This document shows, one piece after another, positions 42,963-52,283 of a DNA stretch of 64,000 nt. A program made the position numbers and the translations under genes. Position 1 is the first letter of the stretch. Each line of letters begins with the position of its first letter. The notes beneath the pieces were generated by a model that saw nothing but the letters and a program-made list of their open reading frames with translations, was not told the origin of the DNA and ran no database searches. The stretch is from Pseudaeromonas paramecii (GTDB lineage: Bacteria > Pseudomonadota > Gammaproteobacteria > Enterobacterales > Aeromonadaceae): assembly GCF_039540575.1 (NCBI RefSeq), contig NZ_BAABFC010000012.1, positions 186,001 to 250,000 on the forward strand, given 5' to 3'.

Positions 42963-45476
42963 TCAGAATATGTCTTCCGCGCTGTTATCATCCGCCGGGG
43001 CATCAGTATTCTCCCCATGGCCGAATAGTACCCCCTCCTGAGGGGCCAGCTGCTTGGGTTCGGTCCCCTTTTGGAAGAATTCATTCCGACTGCTGGCATC
43101 CTCTCGTTGACTCAGATAACCGGTGGCCTTGTCAATGCGTACCGTGATGACCTCTTCGGGTTTTGGCGGTAACTGCACGGGCACACCTTGGAGGGCCTGT
43201 TTCATGAATTCGATCCAGATCGGTTGTGCCGCGCTGGCACCGAACTCGCCACCTTGCGCGGTTCGACCGAGCTTGCGCCTGTGATCGTCAAAACCAATCC
43301 AGGCGGTGGCAACCACCTCGGGGGCAAACCCTGAGAACCAGGCATCCTTGGACTCATTCGTTGTGCCGGTCTTGCCAGCCAGATCGGGGCGTTGCAGCGC
43401 CTTGGCGGCACGCCAGCCGGTGCCCAACCATCCGCCCAGGCCGCGATCGCTTCCGCCGTAGATGGCCGAATGCATGGCTTCGGTGATCAGCGCTGAGTTG
43501 GCTTCACTGATGATCTGAGGCGCTGGGGTGAGCGTCGGGTCTATAGGGCAACTGGCTTGCCAGTTGGCGGGTTCATCCAGATAGGCTTGGGCACTATTCA
43601 GGCTGCGTTGCGCCAGTTGACCACAACCACGGCAAGCGGATTGCGGAGTGGCCTCAAACAGCCGTTGACCTTGAGCATCCTCTATCCGGTCGATGAAATA
43701 GGGGGCTACTTTAAAGCCGCCATTGGCCAGAATGGCGTAGCCAGACACCAGCTCCATGGGGGTAAACTCCACCGAGCCCAGGGAGATGGACTCGTTTCGT
43801 TGCAGGCTGCTGGCGGGGAAACCCAGCGCTTGCAAGCGCTCGTGAAAGGTATCGATACCAATGCTGCGCAGCAGACGAACGGAGACCACGTTCTTTGACT
43901 TGGCCAGGGCCTCCCGTAGGCTGATGGGGCCATCGTAGATGGGCGGGGAGTTTTTGGGTTGCCAAGCCTTGCCACTACCAGCATCCCATTGATTGATGGG
44001 GGCATCGTTGATGATGGAGGCCAGGGTAAAGCCGTGATCCAAGGCCGTGGAGTAGAGGAAGGGTTTGATGTTCGAACCCACTTGGCGGCGGGCCTGCAGG
44101 GCCCGGTTGAATTTACTGACCTGGAAGCTGAAACCGCCGGAGATGGCCTCTACGGCGCCGTCAATGGGATCCAAGGCAATCAGGGCGGCATTAGCATCTG
44201 GGATCTGTACAAGACAAAGCTTGGATTCTGTTTCCGGCCAGACCCAGATTTGATCCCCTGTTCTCAATATATCTGCGGCCTTACGCGGGGCGGCGCCCTG
44301 CCGGCTGTCAGAGATGAAGGGCCGCGCCCAGGACAGCCCCTCCCACTCAATACGGGCCTCTAGCCCGCCCTTAAGCAGCACATCCACATAGCGCTCACCA
44401 ACCTTTACGACAACGCCTGGTTCAAAGGGGTCTATGCTGCCCACTTCGTCAAGATGAGCAAATATCTGCTCGTTGCTCCACGGAGTCGCTCCCTTGGCCC
44501 AGAGACTCTTTGCTGGGCCTCGGTAGCCATGCCGTTGATCGTAATCCAGTAGCCCCTTAAACAAGGCGTCGTTGGCGGCCTGTTGCCGTGTGGCTGTGAC
44601 CGTGGTGTAGATGTTGAGTCCCTGAATGTAGGCTTGATCGCCGTATTGCTCGACCATCTGGCTGCGTACCATTTCCGCCAGGTAAGGGGCATCCAGCTGG
44701 ACCTCAGCACCGTGATAGCGTGTCTTGATGGGCTCTGCGGCGGCGGCATCATGCTGTGCCTGATCGATCATGCCCAGTTGCAACATCCGCTGCAGTACCA
44801 GATTTCGTCTGGCCAGCGCCCGTTGGGGGGAGCGAATAGGATTGAGCATGGAAGGGGCCTTGGGCAAGCCGGCCAAGACCGCCATCTGGCCGAGGGTCAG
44901 ATCCTTGACCTCTTTGCCATAGTACACTTGTGCGGCGGCCCCAATACCATAGCTTCGGTAACCCAGGGGGATCTTATTGAGATACAGGGCGAGGATCTCG
45001 TTTTTACTCAATTCCTGTTCAATACGCCAAGCCAAGAACACTTCCTTGACCTTACGAAGCAGGGTTTTTTCTCGGCTTAAGAAGAAGTTGCGGGCCACCT
45101 GCTGAGTGATGGTGCTGGCGCCCTGTCTCATCTGACCTGTGGTCATCCAGACGACAAAGGCGCGAGTAATACCAATGAGGTCAATGCCCGGATGCTCGTA
45201 AAAGCGCGAGTCCTCTATGGCAAGGAAGGCGTGGCGCAACTGCTCTGGGATCTCGTCATATTGAAGGGGGATCCGTCGGATTTCACCGAATTCGGCGATG
45301 AGCTTGCCATCACGGCTGTAGACCCTCATCGGGGTTTCAAGGCTGGCATCCTTGAGAGAGGAGACATCCGGCAGATCCTTTTCCAGATGAAAATAAAATG
45401 CCGCTACAGCGGCGACCCCCAGAGCGAACATCAAGAGCATCAACCAAAACAGACGCTTAAGCCACTTCATCATCAC
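42963..45476 (-). CDS. mrcA: Penicillin-binding protein 1A
   Basis: An 837-residue class A PBP. A single N-terminal membrane helix (residues about 8-30) is followed by the GT51 glycosyltransferase domain (AIEDSRFYEHPGIDLIGITRA with catalytic Glu, QGASTITQQVARNFFLSREKT, KNEILALYLNKIPLG). An OB-like linker and the transpeptidase follow: the active-site Ser in GSNIKPFLYS, SxN in SKN-like VVSVRLLR context, and KTGTTNE. It polymerises and crosslinks murein and is the usual divergent neighbour of pilM. The sequence is full length. Confidence 0.95.
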   Translation of the reverse strand: MMMKWLKRLFWLMLLMFALGVAAVAAFYFHLEKDLPDVSSLKDASLETPMRVYSRDGKLIAEFGEIRRIPLQYDEIPEQLRHAFLAIEDSRFYEHPGIDLIGITRAFVVWMTTGQMRQGASTITQQVARNFFLSREKTLLRKVKEVFLAWRIEQELSKNEILALYLNKIPLGYRSYGIGAAAQVYYGKEVKDLTLGQMAVLAGLPKAPSMLNPIRSPQRALARRNLVLQRMLQLGMIDQAQHDAAAAEPIKTRYHGAEVQLDAPYLAEMVRSQMVEQYGDQAYIQGLNIYTTVTATRQQAANDALFKGLLDYDQRHGYRGPAKSLWAKGATPWSNEQIFAHLDEVGSIDPFEPGVVVKVGERYVDVLLKGGLEARIEWEGLSWARPFISDSRQGAAPRKAADILRTGDQIWVWPETESKLCLVQIPDANAALIALDPIDGAVEAISGGFSFQVSKFNRALQARRQVGSNIKPFLYSTALDHGFTLASIINDAPINQWDAGSGKAWQPKNSPPIYDGPISLREALAKSKNVVSVRLLRSIGIDTFHERLQALGFPASSLQRNESISLGSVEFTPMELVSGYAILANGGFKVAPYFIDRIEDAQGQRLFEATPQSACRGCGQLAQRSLNSAQAYLDEPANWQASCPIDPTLTPAPQIISEANSALITEAMHSAIYGGSDRGLGGWLGTGWRAAKALQRPDLAGKTGTTNESKDAWFSGFAPEVVATAWIGFDDHRRKLGRTAQGGEFGASAAQPIWIEFMKQALQGVPVQLPPKPEEVITVRIDKATGYLSQREDASSRNEFFQKGTEPKQLAPQEGVLFGHGENTDAPADDNSAEDIF

Positions 45477-45654
45477 AAACAGATCCAGCCAGTCCAGTCG
45501 TTAACAGCGCTGAGTATATTTGCTACATACTTCAAATTCGAGAGGTTTACTGACTATCCTTATGTGGCGTTTAGGTAAGCCTGTGTATAGCATGCGTTCA
45601 GAGCCATTTAGGCTTGGACAATTATCAGCGGTATCAAATGGCACGGAAGCAGAT

Positions 45655-46716
45655 ATGTTTGGCTTTATGAGTCAGGGTCACACGACCCCCATGATAGGCG
45701 TCGATTTCGGTAGCCAGACCATCAAGGCGGTGGTGGTATCCGGGCGACCCGGCAAATTTCAGATTGACGCTTGTGCCGAGGTGGCGACGCCTAAGGGTAG
45801 TATTCAGGACTACCAGTTGCATGACATCGAAAAGGTGACACAAGCGCTCAAACAATTGCTGAAGCTATTGAGCAACCGGCCTAAGTTTGCTGCGACTGCG
45901 GTCACGGGCTCCAATGTGATCACCAAGATCACGCAGGTCGACAGCAAGTTGTCACCGCTTGAGTTGGAGGGGCACATACAGCTTGAGGCCGAACAGCTCA
46001 TCCCATTTCCCATTGATGAGATCAGTCTCGATTTTGAGATCTTGGGTCCCAACCTCAATGATCCAACCCGTAATGACGTGCTGGTGAGTGCTGCTCGAAC
46101 CGACAGCATCAATGGCCGAGTCAACGCATTGCAAGATTCCGGGGTTCAGGTGAAGGTGGTTGATGTCGGATTGCACAGCCTGGGCCGTGCGGTGATGAAC
46201 ATGTTGCCTGAGCTCCAGGAGCAAGATGAGCACAAGGTTTGCGCCCTAGTGGATATCGGTGCCGTCTCCTTGACCTTTGGGGTCATGCTGGATGGCGAGA
46301 TTATATATTCGCGCCTGCAGAGTTTTGGTGGGGATAATTTCACCCAGTCTATTGCCTCCTTTTACAACATGTCCATGGATGATGCCGAGCGGGCTAAGGT
46401 ACAAAATAGCCTGCCTGCGGATGCTGACATGGATGTGCTGGCACCCTATATCACTTTGTTGATTCAACAGATCCGTCGCAATATTCAGCTTTTTTGTAGT
46501 TCATCCGGGTATCGCAGTGTCGACATGTTGGTTCTCTCCGGCGGTGGCAGCATGATTCCTGGCTTAAGTCAGCAATTGGCGATGGAGATGCAGCTGGATG
46601 TTCGGCATCCGGATCCGGCAAAACTGATGGGCAAGGGTGAGCCGTCGGTGCATGGTGCCAAGTATATGACCGCCCTTGGGCTGGCACTGAGGAGTTTCAC
46701 TCCATGTCAAATATAA
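45655..46716 (+). CDS. pilM: Type IV pilus assembly protein PilM
   Basis: A 353-residue cytoplasmic actin-like ATPase of the pilus alignment complex. It shows the phosphate-1 loop MIGVDFGSQTIKAVVV, a second DIGAVSLTFGVM, and SGGGSMIPGLSQQLA near the C-terminus. PilM binds the cytoplasmic tail of PilN. ATG at 45655 (MFGFMSQGHTTPMIG) is chosen; upstream in-frame starts would add unlikely residues. It leads the pilMNOPQ operon, with pilN overlapping its end by 13 bases. In Aeromonas this is the Tap pilus system. Confidence 0.93.
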   Translation: MFGFMSQGHTTPMIGVDFGSQTIKAVVVSGRPGKFQIDACAEVATPKGSIQDYQLHDIEKVTQALKQLLKLLSNRPKFAATAVTGSNVITKITQVDSKLSPLELEGHIQLEAEQLIPFPIDEISLDFEILGPNLNDPTRNDVLVSAARTDSINGRVNALQDSGVQVKVVDVGLHSLGRAVMNMLPELQEQDEHKVCALVDIGAVSLTFGVMLDGEIIYSRLQSFGGDNFTQSIASFYNMSMDDAERAKVQNSLPADADMDVLAPYITLLIQQIRRNIQLFCSSSGYRSVDMLVLSGGGSMIPGLSQQLAMEMQLDVRHPDPAKLMGKGEPSVHGAKYMTALGLALRSFTPCQI

Positions 46717-47279
46717 ACCTGATGCCTTGGCGCGAGGTCGTCAAGCAGCGAGAAAAAACGCAATTTTTCATCCTTCTTGGGGGGAGTGCTTTTGTCGCCG
46801 CATTGCTGGTGCTGGCGGTCAATATGATTTTTGGACAACTGGTTCAAGGACAGGTTGAACGTAATCAATTTTTGACCAATGAGATGGTGGTGCTTGATAC
46901 CCAGTTGGGTGAAATAAATCAGCTTAAGAAACGGAAAAAAGAGTTGATTGACCGGATGAAATTGATTGATGAGCTGCAGCAGAAACGAAATCTGCCTGTT
47001 CATTTATTCAATGAGCTGCCAGCGTTGGTCAGCAATGGTGTCTATCTTAAGTCATTGGACTTGGCGGCAGACAACATCAATGTGGTCGGTGATACGGAAG
47101 CCTACAGTCGAGTAGCCAGCATGGTCCGCCAGATAGAAAAGTCGGGTTGGCTGGGGCAGCCCCATATCAGCTCTATCTTCTCCACGGGTAACAAGCCGAT
47201 TGCACTGAGTCAATTCTCCGCCCAGTTTAAGGTCATTCCTGCCCCCTTGGGTTCCGGTGTGCAAGGAGGGGAAAAATGA
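46704..47279 (+). CDS. pilN: Type IV pilus assembly protein PilN
   Basis: A 191-residue bitopic inner-membrane protein. Its cytoplasmic N-terminus MSNINLMPWREVVKQREKTQF contains the INLxPWR motif bound by PilM. A transmembrane helix (residues about 22-46), a coiled coil, and a periplasmic ferredoxin-like fold follow. It dimerises with PilO. The start overlaps pilM by 13 bases and its stop overlaps pilO by 4. Confidence 0.94.
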   Translation: MSNINLMPWREVVKQREKTQFFILLGGSAFVAALLVLAVNMIFGQLVQGQVERNQFLTNEMVVLDTQLGEINQLKKRKKELIDRMKLIDELQQKRNLPVHLFNELPALVSNGVYLKSLDLAADNINVVGDTEAYSRVASMVRQIEKSGWLGQPHISSIFSTGNKPIALSQFSAQFKVIPAPLGSGVQGGEK

Positions 47280-47863
47280 ACTTACAAGAGCTAAATGATC
47301 TGGATTTGGAGAACATTGGCAGCTGGCCAAAACTGGCTAAGGTGCTGGTTATCGCCGTCGTCTGCATCCTGATCTTGGGAGGCGGATACTATTACCTGAT
47401 TGCCGATGCCATCACTAGACTGGATTCTGAACGCCAAAAAGAAACTGCGCTGAAGAGTCAGTTCGAAATCAAAGCTGCCATGGCATCTAATCTCCTTGCC
47501 TACCGCCAACAGTTGGTGGAGTTGGAGGAGATGTTGCAGGCTCAACTAAAACAACTGCCCAACAAGAACGAAGTTGCCGGCTTGCTGGACGACATCAGTT
47601 TTATCGCTGCGGACAACGGGCTAAAGCTCAATCGCATCAACTGGGAAGCAGAAAGAAAACATGAGTTTTCCACCGAGCTGCCCATGCGGATCGAAGTCAG
47701 TGGTGACTATCATCAATTGGGTAAGTTCACCGCGGATATTGCAGCCTTGCCTCGTATTGTGATCCTGGACAGCTTCAAGTTGACCGAGCAGACAGATGGT
47801 GAGGTCGCCATGGCTGTATTGGCGAAAACCTTCCGCTACACACCGAAGCAGGAGGCCAAGTGA
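47276..47863 (+). CDS. pilO: Type IV pilus assembly protein PilO
   Basis: A 195-residue bitopic inner-membrane protein. The membrane helix is near residues 22-42 (VLVIAVVCILILGGGYYYL), followed by a coiled coil and the periplasmic domain (EVAGLLDDISFIAADNGLKLNRINWE). It pairs with PilN and passes on to PilP. The ATG overlaps the pilN stop and its own stop overlaps the pilP GTG (GTGAG). Confidence 0.94.
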   Translation: MNLQELNDLDLENIGSWPKLAKVLVIAVVCILILGGGYYYLIADAITRLDSERQKETALKSQFEIKAAMASNLLAYRQQLVELEEMLQAQLKQLPNKNEVAGLLDDISFIAADNGLKLNRINWEAERKHEFSTELPMRIEVSGDYHQLGKFTADIAALPRIVILDSFKLTEQTDGEVAMAVLAKTFRYTPKQEAK

Positions 47864-48381
47864 GACAATTAATCATGAGTCTGGCCGCTGTTCTTCTGGT
47901 GACTGCCTGTTCCGGCGGGGATGATTTACAGGCGTATGTTGCCCAAGTTAAGGCTCGGCCTCCGGCTCCCATTGAGCCTCTGCCGGTAATCCGACCGTTC
48001 GAGCCGATGAAGTATGTGGCTAGCTCAGAGCGCAATCCATTTAGCCAACCGCATCCAGAGCTGTTGCAACGCGATGCTGTGGCCAAGAAACCAACCTGTG
48101 AAGTAACTCTTCCTGTCCATGAGAAAGAGTATTTGGAGCAGTTCTCTTTGGATAACCTCAGCATGCGCGGCACCATGGGAAGTGGCAAGAGCCTGTGGGC
48201 ACTGATCCATACCCAAGTGGGCGAAGTGCATCGTGTCTCTGTCGGTCAATACATGGGATTGAATCAGGGCAGGATTGAGTCAATCACTCCGGATGAGGTT
48301 GAACTGCTGGAGTATGTTCCTGATGGCAAAGGCTGTTGGGTGACGCGCAAGACGCAGCTTAAGTTGACGGTGGCAAACTAG
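47860..48381 (+). CDS. pilP: Type IV pilus lipoprotein PilP
   Basis: A 173-residue inner-membrane lipoprotein beginning at GTG 47860. The signal peptide ends in a lipobox (LAAVLLVTACSGG). A Pro-rich unstructured segment carries the conserved NPFSQP, and a beta-sandwich C-domain (MRGTMGSGKSLWALIHTQVGEVHRVSVGQYMGLNQGRI) follows. It links PilN/PilO to the secretin PilQ. It contains two Cys in the mature part in addition to the acylated Cys, possibly a disulfide. Confidence 0.93.
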   Translation: MRQLIMSLAAVLLVTACSGGDDLQAYVAQVKARPPAPIEPLPVIRPFEPMKYVASSERNPFSQPHPELLQRDAVAKKPTCEVTLPVHEKEYLEQFSLDNLSMRGTMGSGKSLWALIHTQVGEVHRVSVGQYMGLNQGRIESITPDEVELLEYVPDGKGCWVTRKTQLKLTVAN

Positions 48382-48403
48382 AATGAAAAAGCAGGGATGT
48401 GAT

Positions 48404-50476
48404 ATGAATTCTAAACTATCTCTTTCAGTCAAATTGGCTGCGCTGGCCTTGCTTCTCGGGACCAGTATCTCAAGTTATGCCGCTGTCAAACTGGAACAGA
48501 TCAAGGTCAACCCCTTATTGACCGACCAACTGGTGCTTGAACTGGACTTTGATGGTGCCGTTTCGCAATACACGGATCGTCTGAAATATCAGCCTAACCA
48601 GTTGTTTTTGCATGTGCCTCAATCACAATCCGCCCTACCGATGAACCAGATGGCGGTGGAGCGGCATGGCGTTGAACAAGTTGTTGTTCAACCCAGTGGT
48701 GATGGTTTGGATATCAGTGTCAGTTTGATGCGCTTGATGCCATATCAGATACAACAGGATGGAGAACGTCTGCTAGTTACCCTGGGCCAGGCTCCTGTGG
48801 CGGCTCAGGCCTCTGCAGTTGTGGCTTCGCCAGTCGCTGTGGCCAGTAAACCTGTGCGGTCCCAAGCGTCTTCTCCGGCTCAGGGGGGCCTAATCAACCA
48901 AATCAAGAGCCTTGATTTTCGTCGTGGCAAGACAGGGCAGGGACAGCTGTTGGTTGAGTTGAATAATTCTTCCGCTGCTGTCGATGTCAGCCGCAGAGGT
49001 AGTCATGTAGTCGCTAAATTCCATGCCACCGGTGTGGCCGACGATCTGATCGCCTTGATGGACGTGAATGATTTTTCCACTCCGGTCAGCAAAATAGATG
49101 TGTCTCGCGGCGAACGTAGTGTCACGCTCGACTTGGCGGTGAATGGCGGCTTCGATTACCGCTATGATCAGGCTGACAATCTCTTCATCATTGAGGTCAA
49201 TAAGAAAGCAGAACCCAAGACGGGTGGCGCCAAGTCCTATCAAGGAAAGCCCATCTCTCTGAACTTCCAGGATGTTCCGGTTCGGACCGTGTTGCAGCTG
49301 ATTGCTGACTTCAATCACTTCAATCTGGTGGTGACAGACAGTGTGGCTGGTAATATCACCCTGCGGCTGGATGGTGTGCCATGGGAACAGGCGCTGGATA
49401 CCGTCTTGAAGGTCAAGGGACTGGATAAGCGTTTGGATAACAACATTCTTTTGGTTGCCCCGGCCAGTGAGCTGGCAGCCCAAGAGAAACAAACCCTGGA
49501 AACCAGTCAACAAGTGGCAGAGTTGGCGCCACTACAGACCGAATACATCCAGATTAACTATGCCAAGGCGACCGATGTGGCCAAGTTACTCTCAGGTGAC
49601 GAAACCCGGCTGCTTTCATCCCGCGGCGCGGTCAGTGTGGATGAGCGCACTAACATGCTGCTCATCAAGGACACGGCAGATGTCATCGACCATGTGAAGA
49701 AGATGATTACCGTGCTGGATATCCCGGTTAAGCAGGTAGTCATTGAAGCTCGCATGGTGACCATAGACGATGGTGTTGAGCAGGATCTGGGGGTTCGTTG
49801 GGGGGTCACCAAGGCCAACAATGACGGCGGTACATCTGGCACCATTGAAGGCAACGATGATGGGACCAGTGCTAGTGTTGATGATCGTCTCAACGTCAAT
49901 CTGCCGGTTGCCAACGCGGCTGGTAGTATCGCCTTCCAGGTGGCCAAGTTGGCCGATGGGTTGTTGCTGGATCTCGAATTGAGTGCGCTGGAACAGGAAA
50001 ACAAGGCTGAAATCATTGCCAGTCCGCGGGTGACCACAGCCAACCAGAAAGAAGCGGTCATTGAACAGGGTACCGAATTTCCCAGCAATGTCTCGACCTC
50101 CAGTGGCGCAACCTCCATCGAGTGGAAGAAGGCGGTGTTGAGTCTGAAGGTTACCCCGCAGATCACGCCGGATAACAAGGTGATACTGGATCTCACCGTG
50201 ACGCAGGATACGCTGGGCGATCAGGTTCAGACCGGGACGGGTACAGGCACGGCAGTCAACACCCAACAGATCAGTACTCAGGTGTTGGTGGATAATGGTG
50301 AGACGCTGGTGCTGGGTGGCATTTATCAACAGACCATCAAGAAAGACGTGACCAAGGTACCCGTACTGGGTGACATTCCTGGCGTGGGCGTCCTGTTCCG
50401 GAACACGTCAGAAAGTAACAAGAAGCGTGAGTTGCTGATCTTCGTTACGCCAAAAATTGTTGCTGACTCACTGTAA
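48404..50476 (+). CDS. pilQ: Type IV pilus secretin PilQ
   Basis: An outer-membrane secretin ring through which the pilus passes. From ATG 48404 the protein has 690 residues; the in-frame ATG at 48383 (697 residues) follows pilP directly but has a weaker ribosome site, so the start is not fully settled. The signal peptide ends SISSYA. Two AMIN domains (residues about 25-125 and 170-270) bind murein. The secretin N0/N1 region (KPISLNFQDVPVRTVLQLIADFNHFN) follows, then the secretin core with VPVLGDIPGVGVLFRN and the end LLIFVTPKIV. A terminator ends the operon. Confidence 0.94.
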   Translation: MNSKLSLSVKLAALALLLGTSISSYAAVKLEQIKVNPLLTDQLVLELDFDGAVSQYTDRLKYQPNQLFLHVPQSQSALPMNQMAVERHGVEQVVVQPSGDGLDISVSLMRLMPYQIQQDGERLLVTLGQAPVAAQASAVVASPVAVASKPVRSQASSPAQGGLINQIKSLDFRRGKTGQGQLLVELNNSSAAVDVSRRGSHVVAKFHATGVADDLIALMDVNDFSTPVSKIDVSRGERSVTLDLAVNGGFDYRYDQADNLFIIEVNKKAEPKTGGAKSYQGKPISLNFQDVPVRTVLQLIADFNHFNLVVTDSVAGNITLRLDGVPWEQALDTVLKVKGLDKRLDNNILLVAPASELAAQEKQTLETSQQVAELAPLQTEYIQINYAKATDVAKLLSGDETRLLSSRGAVSVDERTNMLLIKDTADVIDHVKKMITVLDIPVKQVVIEARMVTIDDGVEQDLGVRWGVTKANNDGGTSGTIEGNDDGTSASVDDRLNVNLPVANAAGSIAFQVAKLADGLLLDLELSALEQENKAEIIASPRVTTANQKEAVIEQGTEFPSNVSTSSGATSIEWKKAVLSLKVTPQITPDNKVILDLTVTQDTLGDQVQTGTGTGTAVNTQQISTQVLVDNGETLVLGGIYQQTIKKDVTKVPVLGDIPGVGVLFRNTSESNKKRELLIFVTPKIVADSL

Positions 50477-50504
50477 CCATCTGAAAAAATTGTTTTTATC
50501 TGAT

Positions 50505-50545
50505 GACATCCCCGAAGGCAGCGCCTTCGGGGATGTCTGTTATTC
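50505..50545 (+). terminator. Terminator after pilQ
   Basis: gacatccccgaaggc (50505-50519), loop agc, gccttcggggatgtc (50523-50537), then TGTTATTC. A very stable stem separating the pil operon from aroK. Confidence 0.82.
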
Positions 50546-50663
50546 GGATTGCCAATCCCGAGGGGCTGCTGCATAATTCCCCGTCCTGTCGCAAACAGTA
50601 AGGTACTTCTTGGGTTTCGCCTGCGGGCGGAGCATGGATTATTGATGTAATTGACGAAAAATT

Positions 50664-51182
50664 ATGGCTGAAAAACGCAATATCTTCCTTGTCGGTCCCA
50701 TGGGGGCAGGTAAAAGCACCATAGGTCGTCATCTGGCTGACCAGCTGCATATGGAATTCTATGACTCAGATCATGAGATTGAGCGTCGTACCGGCGCCGA
50801 TATCAGCTGGGTTTTTGATGTGGAAGGCGAAGAGGGCTTCCGCAAGCGTGAGGAACAGATGATCTCTGAGCTCACAGAACTTCAGGGGATCGTTTTGGCC
50901 ACGGGTGGTGGGGCCATTAAGAGTGCAAATACCCGTAATCGGCTCTCGGCGCGTGGCATCGTCGTCTATCTTGAAACCCCAATCGAAAAACAGCTAGCGC
51001 GTACACAGCGGGATAAACGCCGTCCCTTGTTGCAAACCGAAGAGGATCCCAAGGACGTATTGGAGCGTTTGTCCCAAGAACGTGAACCTCTTTATCAAGA
51101 GGTGGCCGATTACACTGTGCGTACCGATGAGCAGAGTGCCAAGCTGGTTGCCAACCAGATCATTCAGCTGTTAGGGCTGTAA
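50664..51182 (+). CDS. aroK: Shikimate kinase AroK
   Basis: AroK phosphorylates shikimate at O3 in aromatic amino-acid synthesis. The 172 residues show Walker A GPMGAGKSTIG, the substrate-binding DSDHEIERRTGADISWVFDVEGE and GGGAIKS, and the lid RTQRDKRRPLLQ. It is followed after 18 bases by aroB. Confidence 0.97.
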   Translation: MAEKRNIFLVGPMGAGKSTIGRHLADQLHMEFYDSDHEIERRTGADISWVFDVEGEEGFRKREEQMISELTELQGIVLATGGGAIKSANTRNRLSARGIVVYLETPIEKQLARTQRDKRRPLLQTEEDPKDVLERLSQEREPLYQEVADYTVRTDEQSAKLVANQIIQLLGL

Positions 51183-51200
51183 TACAAAGGAGTCAAAGCC

Positions 51201-52283
51201 ATGGAACGGTTGATCGTTGACCTGGATAGCCGTAGCTATCCCATTTCCATCGGTCCAGGCCTGCTTCGGCAGGCCGAGTTGTTTTCGTCTGTCATTGCTG
51301 GCCGACGTATCATGGTCGTTACCAATGATACTGTGGCTCCTCTTTATCTCGATACCTTGAAACAGCTGTTGGTTGAGTATCAGTTGGATGTCCATATCGT
51401 TCCGGATGGTGAGTCCTACAAGTCTTTGGCCAGCTTTGAGGCTCTGATGGGGAGTCTGTTGGAAGGACGGCATGGTCGTGATACTACCCTGATCGCGCTG
51501 GGGGGCGGCGTGATAGGGGATCTGGCAGGCTTTGCGGCGGCTTGTTATCAGCGCGGGATCCCCTTCATTCAGGTTCCTACCACCCTGTTGTCCCAGGTGG
51601 ATTCGTCCGTGGGTGGTAAAACCGCGGTGAATCATCCGCTGGGCAAGAACATGATCGGCGCCTTCTATCAGCCCAAATCCGTGGTGATTGATACCGACTG
51701 TCTGATGACCCTGCCGCCCAGAGAGTTGGCGGCCGGACTGGCTGAGGTGATCAAATACGGCATTATTTATGATGCCGAATTCTTCACTTGGCTGGAGCAA
51801 CATATGGCTCAGTTACAGGCATTGCAGCCGGAGGCGCTGACCTATGCTATCCGACGCTGTTGTGCCATCAAGGCTGAGGTGGTGGCACAGGATGAGACCG
51901 AGCAAGGTCTGCGTGCTTTGCTGAATTTGGGGCATACCTTCGGCCATGCGATTGAGGCAGAACAAGGTTATGGCAACTGGTTGCACGGCGAAGCGGTGGC
52001 CGCAGGAACCGTGTTGGCGGCCAAGACGGCCCAGGCACTTGGGCTGATCGGCGTGGCAGAGGTGGAGCGCATCGTCAGTTTGCTCGCTGCGGCTAAGTTG
52101 CCGATCAAGGCGCCAGCGTCCATGGACTTTGCCGCATTTATGCGACACATGATGCGGGACAAGAAGGTACTCTCTGGTAAATTGCGTCTGGTGTTGCCGA
52201 CAGCCATAGGACAGGCTGCGGTCTTTAGCGACGTCAGTGATAGCCTGCTGTCATCCATCATAGAGGCGGAACGCAAAGCTTGA
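51201..52283 (+). CDS. aroB: 3-dehydroquinate synthase AroB
   Basis: AroB uses NAD and a divalent metal (usually Zn or Co) to cyclise DAHP to 3-dehydroquinate, the second shikimate-pathway step. The 360 residues show the NAD-binding DGESYKS, GGGVIGDLAGFAAA, the PTTLLSQVDSSVGGKTAVNH core, and metal ligands in LNLGHTFGHAIEAE and WLHGEAVA. The stop overlaps the start of the damX TTG frame by 3 bases. Confidence 0.97.
   Translation: MERLIVDLDSRSYPISIGPGLLRQAELFSSVIAGRRIMVVTNDTVAPLYLDTLKQLLVEYQLDVHIVPDGESYKSLASFEALMGSLLEGRHGRDTTLIALGGGVIGDLAGFAAACYQRGIPFIQVPTTLLSQVDSSVGGKTAVNHPLGKNMIGAFYQPKSVVIDTDCLMTLPPRELAAGLAEVIKYGIIYDAEFFTWLEQHMAQLQALQPEALTYAIRRCCAIKAEVVAQDETEQGLRALLNLGHTFGHAIEAEQGYGNWLHGEAVAAGTVLAAKTAQALGLIGVAEVERIVSLLAAAKLPIKAPASMDFAAFMRHMMRDKKVLSGKLRLVLPTAIGQAAVFSDVSDSLLSSIIEAERKA

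Noticed and set aside
42848..43099. 83-residue minus-strand frame at the mrcA end
   Set aside because: It overlaps the certain mrcA 3' end out of frame and has no recognisable features; the neighbouring frame carries the lipoprotein remnant instead.
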